Shown one piece after another: positions 50,748-59,824 of a DNA stretch of 64,000 nucleotides (within the stretch, counting starts at the first letter, position 1; every line of letters begins with the position of its first letter). Both the position numbers and the translations under genes were made by a program. The notes below the pieces were generated by a model that saw only the letters and a list, made by a program, of their open reading frames with translations, made no database searches and was not told the origin of the DNA. Source of the stretch: CAZPQK01 sp964588695 (GTDB taxonomy: Bacteria; Krumholzibacteriota; Krumholzibacteriia; WVZY01; JAKEHA01); NCBI GenBank assembly GCA_964588695.1, contig CAZPQK010000006.1, positions 186,001 to 250,000 of the forward strand. The letters run 5' to 3'.

Positions 50748-53508
50748 TCGAATGCGACAGGTAGTCCATCACGTCGCGAACGTGGTCGACGTAGTCTGGT
50801 GTCGGAGCGGGTTTGTCGTCGACAATATGGCTAATGGCAAAGCCACCCAACACAGTTCGGACCGGTTGCCCGTTGGGGTTCAGAGTCTCCTGTGTCAATA
50901 CAGCGCCGTCCGCACCCTCATAGCGTGCGGCCACGACCGACGCTCCGGTAGCGTCGAGGACGTCAAAGCCTGCGCCCTCCCCCCAGCCCGCGTAAATGTT
51001 CAGACAGCTCCCATCGGCCATCAGGGTATCGGGCATGCCGCCGTGTTCAAAGATGCGCCCCGGCTCGCCGACGATCGTCGGTGACACGGGGAGACTTGTT
51101 TCCAGGTGGCTCCCGTCGGTTAGCGAGAAATTAAAATACTTGTTTCTTAGCAATGTCGCCGATGCGCCACCGAGAGCGTCGAACGCTTCCGCAAAGTTGT
51201 CGCCGACCAGGTAGATGCCCCCTGGATTTGTTGCGTTCTCCAAGAACTCGTACAACACCTGCGTGTCATTGGTCTTTTCCGGGTTGCCGGTTCCATCGCC
51301 GAATCCGCGGTTGATGGTTCCGGTGCTCCACACGATGCAGTCGTACACCGAGTTGAGCTGCGCGGCGACATCGGAGATGTGGTAACCCAGGCGGTTATCG
51401 TTGTAGCCGTCGGACCCGCGAACGTCAAAGCGGTCGTAGGCAACGTGCGCAATGCCCGGCTCCAGGAACGGTTGGTCGCCGAAGGTGTGATCGCCGTCTA
51501 CGTACAGCACCGACGCGTTGCCGGAAGGCAGGCAGGTCACTTCGTCCGAGCCAAGCGCCGCGATCATCATGTCATCGGTCGTTCCCGATTCGATCCCCCA
51601 ATAGGTGCGCTGACCTTCGGTGTTCTCTGCGCCGAAGAAAAACTTCACTTCGTCACCGGGCGTGAACAGGTTGTCGTTGAGGTCGACACAATACACGTCG
51701 GACAGCGCGCCGGTCCGGCTCGCGCTGTTGGTGAAAGCGGTGTCGACGCGCAGACACGTCCATTCTTCCGAGTCAATGGTCACGGTGCCGACGACCGGAA
51801 AGCGGAAGCTGTCTTGCGTCATAGCGCTGCCCGACTTGGGGGCTTGGGCGGGTTCCACCCGAGCGTACAAGTAAACGGCGGGGCCAAACCCGGTAAATGG
51901 GTCGCCCGCAAGCGCGTGCTCTTCGTCGGACACCGCAACAACCGCCGAGTCGCCCAGCAGGATATTGGGACTGCTGCCGGACAGGATGTCGGCGCCCATG
52001 TCCATGCGGACCACACCGGTGGTTGTACCGTCGTCGGCGAAGCTATCCTGAAACAGAGTGCGGTCGGTGATTCTCCACTGCGGACCGTTACCGTCGAACC
52101 GAATGATGGACACGTTGTCGAACAGCGGACCAAAACTATGACATGCACCGGTGCCGTAGATACCGCACCACGCGAAACACATGTCGATCACGCCCAGGCG
52201 GACTTGAACTTCGGCTGGCGTTGGAATTAACAAGTCGCCCACAGGTTGAACGTGACGACGCCACCGTGGGTTGGGGCCGTAGTACACAAAGTTGCGGTCG
52301 AGCCAAGGCATCGGGCAGAACCCGTTCCGTCCACGAACCGACCAGGTAAAGAAAATGAGGTTGGTGAGTGGTAAGTCTTCGTAGACATCGAAGTGGAGTT
52401 CCCAGGACGCGCCGGCACCTGCGACGGTCACCCACGGCGAAACCAGTTCCTGATCGATGCCCGGTTCGAACGCGGGCGCAAACGGCACCACTTCTTGTGC
52501 CGGAAAGTTGTTTCCGCCGCACGTATAAAAGCTTCCCGAGCCCGCAAAGAATCCCCACATGCAGGAGATATTGCTGACGCAGTCGTCTTGAAACGGAGTC
52601 GATAGTGCGGGGAAGAGTGTTGAGAAGTCTCCAAAGCCAGGGTCGGCGGAGCCTTCCCAATCGTCGGCTACGGTGCTACCGACGGCCTCGCCTTCGAAGT
52701 CTTCCAGCGCAAGACCGGCGCCCGCGGCGGCGGTAACTTCGATGTCGTCGACGATGAATGCGCCGTCGGTGTCCCATAGCCCGTCTTCGTCGGACCATGC
52801 CCCGTCGCTAGTAAACTTAAAGTGCAGGTTCACCGCTCCGCCGTGCACCGAGTCGGGAATCGAAACGCTAATGGTGTCGGTACCCGTTCCTTCCCACGCC
52901 ATACTCGGATGGGGGGAGATTGGTGTTGTGCCGACACCAAGGTTGATCCAGTTTTCGGATCCGTCGGTTGCGTCGTCGAACTCCAGGACGGTACGGTCGT
53001 ACCCGGGTTCCGAGTCCCAGTGGAACGCAAACGACACGGTAAGCCCGGTGCCGCTGGCCGGGGATGACGTCGACAAATACTGCTCCCACCGATTGCCGTA
53101 ACCCGGTAATGACGCGTAGCTGCAAATATACAGATCGGAGGTGTCGGGTCGTGCGCCACACCACATTGCCTGGTTGCCGTTAGGGGCTACCAGCAGACCG
53201 TTGATGCCACCGCCGAGGCCGGCGAAATCGTCGATGTGCGTGAAGATAGCGTAAGGTGCGGAGTTGTCTACCACCGTCCATCCTTGCGCGTCGCATCCTT
53301 CAAAGTCCCAAGAACCAATAACGGTGGTGTCAGGCATGGCCCGCCGCGCGGCCGGCAGCGGCGAGCTGTCCAACGATCGCTTTAGCCACGTTGGGGTTTC
53401 CTTTGGCGTGCGGACTTCTTTTGCAAGCGGTGCGTTCGATGCACAAACGATCGTAAACACGATAACGGCAAACGCCATCGCAGCTACGGAACTACGACCG
53501 GGAATCAT
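50437..53508 (-). CDS. Large secreted protein with sorting domain (paralogue 2)
   Basis: 1023 residues with the same order as paralogue 1: signal peptide (MAFAVIVFTIVCASNAP), KEVRTPKETPTWLKRSLDSS, jelly-roll-like blocks (WDFEGCDAQGWTVVDNSAPY, DGAFIVDDIEVTAAAG), VLYVDGDHTFGDQPFLEPGI and the shared sorting domain. Probably a surface or shed protein; the function of neither copy is known. ATG 53506-53508 has GGGAG 6 nt upstream. It is the first gene of a two-gene cluster. Confidence 0.82.
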   Translation of the reverse strand: MIPGRSSVAAMAFAVIVFTIVCASNAPLAKEVRTPKETPTWLKRSLDSSPLPAARRAMPDTTVIGSWDFEGCDAQGWTVVDNSAPYAIFTHIDDFAGLGGGINGLLVAPNGNQAMWCGARPDTSDLYICSYASLPGYGNRWEQYLSTSSPASGTGLTVSFAFHWDSEPGYDRTVLEFDDATDGSENWINLGVGTTPISPHPSMAWEGTGTDTISVSIPDSVHGGAVNLHFKFTSDGAWSDEDGLWDTDGAFIVDDIEVTAAAGAGLALEDFEGEAVGSTVADDWEGSADPGFGDFSTLFPALSTPFQDDCVSNISCMWGFFAGSGSFYTCGGNNFPAQEVVPFAPAFEPGIDQELVSPWVTVAGAGASWELHFDVYEDLPLTNLIFFTWSVRGRNGFCPMPWLDRNFVYYGPNPRWRRHVQPVGDLLIPTPAEVQVRLGVIDMCFAWCGIYGTGACHSFGPLFDNVSIIRFDGNGPQWRITDRTLFQDSFADDGTTTGVVRMDMGADILSGSSPNILLGDSAVVAVSDEEHALAGDPFTGFGPAVYLYARVEPAQAPKSGSAMTQDSFRFPVVGTVTIDSEEWTCLRVDTAFTNSASRTGALSDVYCVDLNDNLFTPGDEVKFFFGAENTEGQRTYWGIESGTTDDMMIAALGSDEVTCLPSGNASVLYVDGDHTFGDQPFLEPGIAHVAYDRFDVRGSDGYNDNRLGYHISDVAAQLNSVYDCIVWSTGTINRGFGDGTGNPEKTNDTQVLYEFLENATNPGGIYLVGDNFAEAFDALGGASATLLRNKYFNFSLTDGSHLETSLPVSPTIVGEPGRIFEHGGMPDTLMADGSCLNIYAGWGEGAGFDVLDATGASVVAARYEGADGAVLTQETLNPNGQPVRTVLGGFAISHIVDDKPAPTPDYVDHVRDVMDYLSHSIPVSTPPSAPRVNELTQNYPNPFNPTTTISYSLANRAHVQLKVYNVSGQLVRTLVDQVQTPAQVAPITWDGTNNAGTQVSSGVYFYRLVAGDFVRTRKMVLLK

Positions 53509-53688
53509 GTGTGTCTCCCTTTGACTGGAGTGAGCAGAACCAGTTCACGCGCAGGTGAGCAAGGGAAAGGGGGTAACACAAGTGTAGCACAGCAACGCAG
53601 GCGGGCAACCCGCTTGTAGACTTCGCAGGCCCATGCCCGCGCGGACGCCCCGCGGAGAACTTTTGCTTGCGGCCAGGGAGCACTTCAT

Positions 53689-53706
53689 ACATACTAGTCG
53701 GTAGGT
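53689..53706. promoter_or_regulatory. Probable TetR operator upstream of its own gene
   Basis: Half-sites ACATAC and GTAGGT with a 6-bp spacer, 18 bp before the tetR-type ATG; matches the site upstream of the exporter with one base difference in the right half. Confidence 0.6.
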
Positions 53707-53724
53707 AAACAACCCCAGGAACCG

Positions 53725-54336
53725 ATGGTAACCAAGCGCAACCCAGATTTGACCCGCGAGAAGCTGCTAACTGCAGCTTTTCAAGAGATTTACGCTCATG
53801 GGTATCGGTCTGCCAGCCTCGACGGGATCATTTCTGCTGCCGGTGTGACCAAGGGCGCGCTGTACCACCATTTTGCCAACACGCAGGCTTTGGGCTATGC
53901 GGTGCTCGAAGAAGTAATTCGTCAGCATGTGGTCGACGAGTGGATTCGTCCGATGGCGACCAGCGACGACCCGGTGGGACGAATCTTTGAACTCATGCAG
54001 GGCAAGTGCGAAAACATGTCCACCGATGAGCTGATCAACGGTTGTCCGCTGAACAACCTGGCCCAGGAGATGGCCGGTGTGGACGAAGGATTTCGCGAGC
54101 GCGTCATGAAACTCTTCGAGTTGTGGCACAGCGGCTTTGCGGACGCGTTTCGGCGCGGTCAGAAGGCGGGTACGGTTCGCGCCGACGTTAATCCCGACGC
54201 GGTTGCGGCCCACATTCTGGCGACGTTCGAAGGCGCGCTAAGTATGGCGAAGGTGACTCGCAACGTTAGCACCGTCGTACAGCACTGCGAGAGTATGGTT
54301 GCCTACCTGGAAAGTATACGCATCGTTAAGAATTAG
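53725..54336 (+). CDS. TetR-family transcriptional regulator
   Basis: 203 residues. The N-terminal helix-turn-helix is ASLDGIISAAGVTKGALYHH with the usual YHHF ending; the C-terminal ligand domain follows (FELMQGKCENMSTDELINGC). It should repress itself and the exporter operon that starts 130 bp downstream; matching operator palindromes lie before both genes. The ligand is probably a hydrophobic or lipid-like compound handled by the exporter (inference). AGGAA precedes the ATG. Confidence 0.9.
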   Translation: MVTKRNPDLTREKLLTAAFQEIYAHGYRSASLDGIISAAGVTKGALYHHFANTQALGYAVLEEVIRQHVVDEWIRPMATSDDPVGRIFELMQGKCENMSTDELINGCPLNNLAQEMAGVDEGFRERVMKLFELWHSGFADAFRRGQKAGTVRADVNPDAVAAHILATFEGALSMAKVTRNVSTVVQHCESMVAYLESIRIVKN

Positions 54337-54384
54337 GGGGACGGTCAGCGCGGACAGGGGTTCGTGTTTGGGCCGCTTTCCTCA

Positions 54385-54402
54385 ACATACCAGTTAGTAT
54401 GT
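54385..54402. promoter_or_regulatory. Probable TetR operator upstream of RND operon
   Basis: ACATAC-cagtta-GTATGT, a perfect inverted repeat (7-bp arms if flanking A and T are counted), 64 bp before the exporter start. Confidence 0.65.
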
Positions 54403-54466
54403 TTTTGCTTACAAATAAGTTACCTATCATTCCCCATTATTCCTCTAACCCAGCCGGGAGACAGTA

Positions 54467-56824
54467 ATGAGCCAGCCAAGCCAGGGAGGATGGGTGGTCG
54501 GCTACACGCGGTGGCTGATCAAGTGGAAGTATCTGGTGATACCCCTCTGCTTGATCGTCGCATTGGCCGCGGGTAGTGGCGCCCGATTTTTAGCCTTTGA
54601 CACCGACTATCGTGCGTTCTTTAGCGAAGAGAACCCGCAGTTGTTGGCGTTTGAAGCGCTTCAGAACATTTACACCAAGAACGACAACGTTATGTTCATG
54701 GTGGAGACCAAGGATGGGAAGATCTTCACCAAAGAGCATCTTGCCGCCATCGAAGAGTTAACCGAAGAAGCGTGGCAGGTGCCGTTCACCATTCGCGTCG
54801 ACGCTATTACCAACTTCCAGAACACAACCGCCAGCGAAGACGATCTGCTGGTTGAGGATTTGGTGGAAGACGCGATGAACCTGAGTGCCGCGCAAATCGA
54901 AAACGCCAAGCAAGTCGCGCTGGCCGAGCCGGTGATCGTGAACCGGTTGTTGTCCAATCGCGCGCATGTTGCCGGCGTTAACGCCACGTTGCAACTTCCC
55001 GGCGATGATATTAATGAAGTCCCAGAGGCAGTTGCGTACGCGCGCGACCTCGAAAAGCGAATCGAAGCGAAGTATCCCGACATAAATGTGCGGCTTAGCG
55101 GCGTGGTTATGCTCAATAACGCATTTTCCGAAGCCGGTATGAAGGACATGTCCACACTGAACCCGATCATGTATGCGGGTATGTTCCTGGTGATGCTGAT
55201 TCTGCTTCGGTCGTTGATGGGGTCGATTGCTACTATGATCGTGGTCGCGTTTTCGACAGTAACGGCGATGGGTCTTGCCGGATACTACGGCATCAAGCTG
55301 ACACCTCCGTCGGTAACGGCGCCTACTATGATCATGACCCTTGCGATTGCCGACAGTATCCACGTGCTGGTGACGATGTTAACCGAGATGCGCGGCGGTC
55401 GAACCAAGTACGACGCGATCGTCGAGTCGATGCGCATCAATATGACGCCGGTGTTCCTGACCAGTGTCACCACCGCGATTGGTTTTCTTAGTCTTAACTT
55501 TTCCGATGCTCCGCCGTTTCGCGACCTGGGAAACATCACTGCCACCGGTGTGATGGCGGCGTTTGTTTTTTCTGTCGTCCTGTTGCCCGCGCTGGTCGCC
55601 GCATTGCCGGTTCGTGCCAAGGCTCTCGCTGGCCGGGGCGCCAGCCCGATCGAACGCTTCGCCGAATTTGTGATCAGCAAGCGCAAGCCTCTGCTTTGGG
55701 CTTCGGTGGTGACGGTAGTCGCGTTGGCTGCGTTTATTCCCTCGAACGAGCTTAACGACCAGTTTGTCGAATACTTTGACGAGCGAATCGAGTTTCGTCG
55801 GGACAGCGACTTTATGGCGGAGAACCTGACCGGAATTTACCAGGTGGAGTACTCGATCACTGCCGACGGAGAAAATGGAATCAGTGATCCCGGGTATCTG
55901 GCAAAGTTGGAAGAGTTCAGCAATTGGTTTCGTCAGCAAGACGGTGTTTTACACGTAGCCACGTTCACCGACGTCATGAAGCGGTTGAACAAGACGTTGC
56001 ACGGCGACGACCCCTCGTGGTATCGCGTGCCTGACAATCGCGAGTTAGCAGCGCAGTACCTGCTGCTTTACGAACTGTCGTTGCCGTTTGGGTTGGACCT
56101 TAACAACCAGATCAACATCGACAAGTCAGCCACTAGATTTTCGGCCACCCTGGCCAACGTGTCGTCCAACGAAATTCGTGCGATTGGCGATGCTGGGCAG
56201 GCGTGGCTCCGGACCAACGCGCCTGCGCACATGGACGCGGTTCCCGCTGGGCCCGCGTACATGTTTTCGCACATTTCTAAGCGAAACATCATTAGCATGG
56301 TGTCCGGAACCACCGCGGCGCTAATCTTGATTTCGTTGCTGCTGATATTTGCGCTACGGAGTTTCAAGTACGGCGCGATCAGTTTGATTCCCAACCTGGT
56401 CCCGGCCGTGCTGGCGTTTGGCTTGTGGGGACTTCTGGTTGGGAAGGTCGGCGTCGGTTTGTCGGTGGTAACGGGTATGACGCTTGGGATTGTTGTCGAC
56501 GATTCGATTCACTTCTTAAGCAAGTATATCCGCGCGCGCCGGGAAAAGGGACTAAGCGCTCCCGACGCGGTTCGTTACGCCTTTCGCACCGTAGGTGTGG
56601 CGTTGACGGTGACGACGATTATTCTGGTCGCGGGCTTCCTGGTACTGTCGCAGTCTTCGTTCGAAATGAATTCCGGTATGGGTCGCCTGACCGCCATCGC
56701 CATCTTTCTGGCGCTGGTCGCCGACTTCGTTCTTTTACCGCCGGTGCTGATTGCCATCGACGGACGCAAATCCAAAACTTCGACTCAGGAGGTAAGTAAT
56801 GAAGCAGCAGTCGGTACAGCATAG
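54467..56824 (+). CDS. RND/MMPL-family exporter
   Basis: 785 residues with the two-fold RND layout: a helix near 21-38, a periplasmic loop (about 45-215), a five-helix block (about 225-385), a second helix near 410, a second loop and a second five-helix block (about 630-770). PTMIMTLAIADSIHVLVTML and VTGMTLGIVVDDSIHFLSKY carry the Asp pairs expected for proton relay. Related exporters (MmpL, HpnN) move lipids. Its gene leads an operon with a LolA-like protein and an outer-membrane protein. GGGAG lies 6 nt before ATG. Confidence 0.9.
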   Translation: MSQPSQGGWVVGYTRWLIKWKYLVIPLCLIVALAAGSGARFLAFDTDYRAFFSEENPQLLAFEALQNIYTKNDNVMFMVETKDGKIFTKEHLAAIEELTEEAWQVPFTIRVDAITNFQNTTASEDDLLVEDLVEDAMNLSAAQIENAKQVALAEPVIVNRLLSNRAHVAGVNATLQLPGDDINEVPEAVAYARDLEKRIEAKYPDINVRLSGVVMLNNAFSEAGMKDMSTLNPIMYAGMFLVMLILLRSLMGSIATMIVVAFSTVTAMGLAGYYGIKLTPPSVTAPTMIMTLAIADSIHVLVTMLTEMRGGRTKYDAIVESMRINMTPVFLTSVTTAIGFLSLNFSDAPPFRDLGNITATGVMAAFVFSVVLLPALVAALPVRAKALAGRGASPIERFAEFVISKRKPLLWASVVTVVALAAFIPSNELNDQFVEYFDERIEFRRDSDFMAENLTGIYQVEYSITADGENGISDPGYLAKLEEFSNWFRQQDGVLHVATFTDVMKRLNKTLHGDDPSWYRVPDNRELAAQYLLLYELSLPFGLDLNNQINIDKSATRFSATLANVSSNEIRAIGDAGQAWLRTNAPAHMDAVPAGPAYMFSHISKRNIISMVSGTTAALILISLLLIFALRSFKYGAISLIPNLVPAVLAFGLWGLLVGKVGVGLSVVTGMTLGIVVDDSIHFLSKYIRARREKGLSAPDAVRYAFRTVGVALTVTTIILVAGFLVLSQSSFEMNSGMGRLTAIAIFLALVADFVLLPPVLIAIDGRKSKTSTQEVSNEAAVGTA

Positions 56825-57650
56825 TCGCCCGCGAGCGCTTGCCATTGCCCGCGACGGCGACGTCTGGCGCGCGGTAGCAGTGTTGATGGTGTTTGTGTTG
56901 ATGATCTTTGCCGCCCGCGCGATCGGACAGACGCCGGAGGAACGCGGGTTGGAAATCGCCAAACTGGTTGACGCCGCCGACGAAGGCTTTGGCGACAACT
57001 CGTCGGAGATGGTGATGATTCTGCGCAACCGTCACGGCCAGGAAGACACCCGCAAAATCCGCAACCGCACGCTGGAGGTTAAAGGCGACGGCGACAAGAC
57101 AATGGTGATTTTCGACACTCCGCACGACGTAAAGGGGACGGCGTTCCTTAGTTTTACGCACAAGGAAGGCGACGACGACCAGTGGTTGTACTTGCCGGCC
57201 TTAAAGCGGGTTAAGCGGATCTCGTCTTCCAACAAGTCGGGCCCGTTTATGGGCAGCGAGTTTGCCTACGAAGACATCGCGTCGCAAGAGATCGAAAAGT
57301 ACACCTATAAGTACATTCGTGACGAAGAAGTAGGTGGAGAACCGTGTCACGTTGTCGAGCGTTACCCGGTAGATAAGAAGTCCGGGTACACCAAAATCGT
57401 TTCGTGGATTCACGCCAATCATTATCGCTTGGAAAAGGCGGAGTTTTACGACAAACGCGGTGCTCATCTCAAAACTCTGGAAACGAAGGGGTACCAGCAG
57501 TACAAGGACAAGTTCTGGCGCGCCGACGAGTTCCATATGACCAACCATATCACGGGTAAGAGCACGTCGCTCGTGTGGGAAAACTATGAGTTTCAAACCG
57601 GGCTAACCGATCGTGACTTCGACAAAAACAGTCTCGCGCGAGCCCGCTAG
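56799..57650 (+). CDS. Outer-membrane lipoprotein-sorting (LolA-like) protein
   Basis: 283 residues: membrane signal (VAVLMVFVLMIFAARAIG) and a LolA-like open-barrel domain (MVMILRNRHGQEDTRKIRNR, SFTHKEGDDDQWLYLPALKR, GSEFAYEDIASQEIEKYTYK), the form usually placed after RND exporters. It probably shuttles a lipid through the periplasm. The start overlaps the RND gene by 26 bp and has AGGAGG 6 nt upstream inside that gene. Confidence 0.87.
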   Translation: MKQQSVQHSRPRALAIARDGDVWRAVAVLMVFVLMIFAARAIGQTPEERGLEIAKLVDAADEGFGDNSSEMVMILRNRHGQEDTRKIRNRTLEVKGDGDKTMVIFDTPHDVKGTAFLSFTHKEGDDDQWLYLPALKRVKRISSSNKSGPFMGSEFAYEDIASQEIEKYTYKYIRDEEVGGEPCHVVERYPVDKKSGYTKIVSWIHANHYRLEKAEFYDKRGAHLKTLETKGYQQYKDKFWRADEFHMTNHITGKSTSLVWENYEFQTGLTDRDFDKNSLARAR

Positions 57651-57661
57651 AAAGGATTGAT

Positions 57662-58906
57662 GTGCTGACTCGGCTGACTATGTTGGTGATGGCGGTGGTC
57701 GCGATCGTCGCCACCCCGGTTTCTGCAGATGTGTACCAGGAACTGCGAGGATCGTTTCTTGTTGAGACCCGCTACTTTGTCGACGACCCAATCGATCCGT
57801 CCCAGCAGTTTACCGGCGGGACGGCGTCGATTGCGTTTGCGCCCGAGTGGTTTGTGGAGTGGGATGACGGTAATCAGCGAATCGTGGCGTCTTTGTTTGG
57901 TCGCTACGACGGAGACGATCCTCAACGAACGCATGCGGACATCCGCGAGTTGTACTATGAGCGAGTGTCGCGCGTGGTCGAGTTTCGTGCCGGGCTTCGC
58001 AAAGTGTTCTGGGGTGTAGCCGAAACCCAACACCTGGCTGACTTTCTGAACCAGACCGATCTGGTGGAGAGCTTTGACGGAGAAGACAAGCTTGGGCAAC
58101 CCATGGTGGATGTGTCGCTGGTTTCCGACTTTGGTGTGCTGAAGCTATTCGCCATGCCGTACTTTCGTGAGCGTACGTTTCCCGGACGTCGCGGCCGGCT
58201 ACGCCCACCACTCCGGGTCGATACCGACAACCCAATCTATGAGTCTTCGGACGAGGAAACTCACTTTGATTGGGCTGCTCGATACTCGCATTATTTTAGT
58301 ATCTTCGACATTGGTGTTGCTCACTTTTCGGGAACGTCGCGCGATCCTGGCTTCGTTCCAATCGCTGGCGGAGAGGTCCTGCCCGAACCAGGCCCGTTGA
58401 TTGACGTGGCTGCTCCGGAAGCGTTGCGTCCGTACTACCCACTGATCGACCGAACATCGATCGACGTTCAAGCCACAACCGGGTCGGCACTGTGGAAGCT
58501 GGAAGTTGTCAGCGCGGAGGTCCAGGACCAGCGTTACACGGCGGCGGTGGGCGGACTCGAGTATACGTTCTTTACCATTCTTGGATCGGGCGCGGATCTC
58601 GGTGTCCTGGTTGAATACCACGCGGATGATCGCGATGACTTTCGCGCCGTGGGCTTTCAGAACGATGTTTTTGTAGGCGCACGCCTGGCGCTAAACGATT
58701 CGCAGGACACCGCGTTGCTCGGCGGCGTTATCGAAGACCTCGACGTGTCTAGCCGGCTGAGTTTTGTCGAAGCCAGTCGCCGGATTAACAACAACCTAAA
58801 AGCCGAACTCGAGTATCGCGGATTCCACGACATTGACCAACGTGACGCATTGGCCGGGTTTGCGCAAGATAGCTACGTGCAGTTTGGGTTGGGTTTTTAT
58901 TTTTAA
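57662..58906 (+). CDS. Outer-membrane beta-barrel protein of the RND operon
   Basis: 414 residues with a signal peptide (MLTRLTMLVMAVVAIVATPV) and alternating strands throughout (ELYYERVSRVVEFRAGLRKV, LVEYHADDRDDFRAVGFQND), ending Gly-Phe-Tyr-Phe, a barrel insertion signal. The pattern is like DUF1302-type outer-membrane proteins that accompany RND/LolA-like pairs. It would receive or release the exported lipid at the outer membrane (inference). GTG start with AAAGGA upstream. Confidence 0.78.
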   Translation: MLTRLTMLVMAVVAIVATPVSADVYQELRGSFLVETRYFVDDPIDPSQQFTGGTASIAFAPEWFVEWDDGNQRIVASLFGRYDGDDPQRTHADIRELYYERVSRVVEFRAGLRKVFWGVAETQHLADFLNQTDLVESFDGEDKLGQPMVDVSLVSDFGVLKLFAMPYFRERTFPGRRGRLRPPLRVDTDNPIYESSDEETHFDWAARYSHYFSIFDIGVAHFSGTSRDPGFVPIAGGEVLPEPGPLIDVAAPEALRPYYPLIDRTSIDVQATTGSALWKLEVVSAEVQDQRYTAAVGGLEYTFFTILGSGADLGVLVEYHADDRDDFRAVGFQNDVFVGARLALNDSQDTALLGGVIEDLDVSSRLSFVEASRRINNNLKAELEYRGFHDIDQRDALAGFAQDSYVQFGLGFYF

Positions 58907-58945
58907 CGAATGATCCACGGCAACCTCGAGAGGGGTTGCAAGCAG

Positions 58946-58980
58946 AGCGGAACGGGTTAGAGGGGCTCGTTCCGCTTTTT
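58946..58980 (+). terminator. Terminator of the RND operon
   Basis: AGCGGAACG and CGTTCCGCT pair across a 13-nt loop, followed by TTTTT. A smaller hairpin (GCAACC/GGTTGC) lies just before. Confidence 0.85.
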
Positions 58981-58981
58981 G

Positions 58982-59824
58982 CTATTCGGGTGGTGTGGGC
59001 AGTTGCTTGACGTGCAAGTCGAGCTGCGGGTAGGCGATGGTGACGCCCGCATCCTTCAGTGCAAACCAGACCGTTTCGTTGAGAACCGACTTGGTCACAA
59101 GTCCTCGGCGGGCTTCTTCTATCCAAATGAACACGTTCCAGTTCACCGACGAATCGGCAAATTCCTGCATCAGCACCAGCGGCTCCCGCGCGGGAAACGT
59201 AAGTTCTTTGCCAACCTTTTCCAGTACTTCGCGAACCAGCTTCATATCGGAATCGTAGGAAACGCCGACTGTGGTACCGACGCGAAGTTGCGTGTCGCGG
59301 AGTGTGTAGTTACGCACACTTGAGGTCACCAATGTAGAGTTGGGAATAATCACGTCGGTGTCGTTGGGTGCGCGGACAATTGTTGCGCGAATCCCCATGT
59401 TAGTGACACGAACGATTTCGCCGTTGTACTCCAGCAGATCGCCAAGTTTGATGGAGCGCTCTCCAATCATAATGAGTCCGGCCACCAGATTTTGAACGAT
59501 GTTTTGTGTCGCGAAGCCGACAGCTACGGCGACCAGCGCGCCAGCGGTGAATAGTCGCGAGATTGGAATTCCAAAAATATTGATGGCAATGAGCAATCCA
59601 ACGGTGGTGCTCAGGTAGCGCACGACGCGCCCCAACATGATCGCCGAGTTGTTCTGGCTGCCGTCACGGTGGCGCCAGGAACGAACAATAAATTTGCTCA
59701 ACCAGATACCGCCCAGCCAGCCAGCCATAAGAGCGACAATCGCCGAGCCCAGGCGGATGGGCGTGATATCCACACCGGAGATGGTCACCAAGGACTCCTG
59801 CAGCGTGCTAAGCAACTCCTGCAC
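58982..59824 (-). CDS. MscS-family mechanosensitive channel
   Basis: 280 residues: three helices (about 26-46, 65-90, 91-115), the pore-lining TM3 (VAVAVGFATQNIVQNLVAGL), the beta domain (LGDLLEYNGEIVRVTNMGIR, IIPNSTLVTSSVRNYT) and the vestibule. It opens under membrane tension to release solutes. The GTG start directly abuts the CorA stop (TAAGTG), so it is translated from the same message. Confidence 0.93.
   Translation of the reverse strand: MQELLSTLQESLVTISGVDITPIRLGSAIVALMAGWLGGIWLSKFIVRSWRHRDGSQNNSAIMLGRVVRYLSTTVGLLIAINIFGIPISRLFTAGALVAVAVGFATQNIVQNLVAGLIMIGERSIKLGDLLEYNGEIVRVTNMGIRATIVRAPNDTDVIIPNSTLVTSSVRNYTLRDTQLRVGTTVGVSYDSDMKLVREVLEKVGKELTFPAREPLVLMQEFADSSVNWNVFIWIEEARRGLVTKSVLNETVWFALKDAGVTIAYPQLDLHVKQLPTPPE

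Noticed and set aside
51379..52230. Plus-strand open frame of 283 codons inside secreted paralogue 2
   Set aside because: Antisense shadow of a conserved paralogous gene; no start signal or domain.
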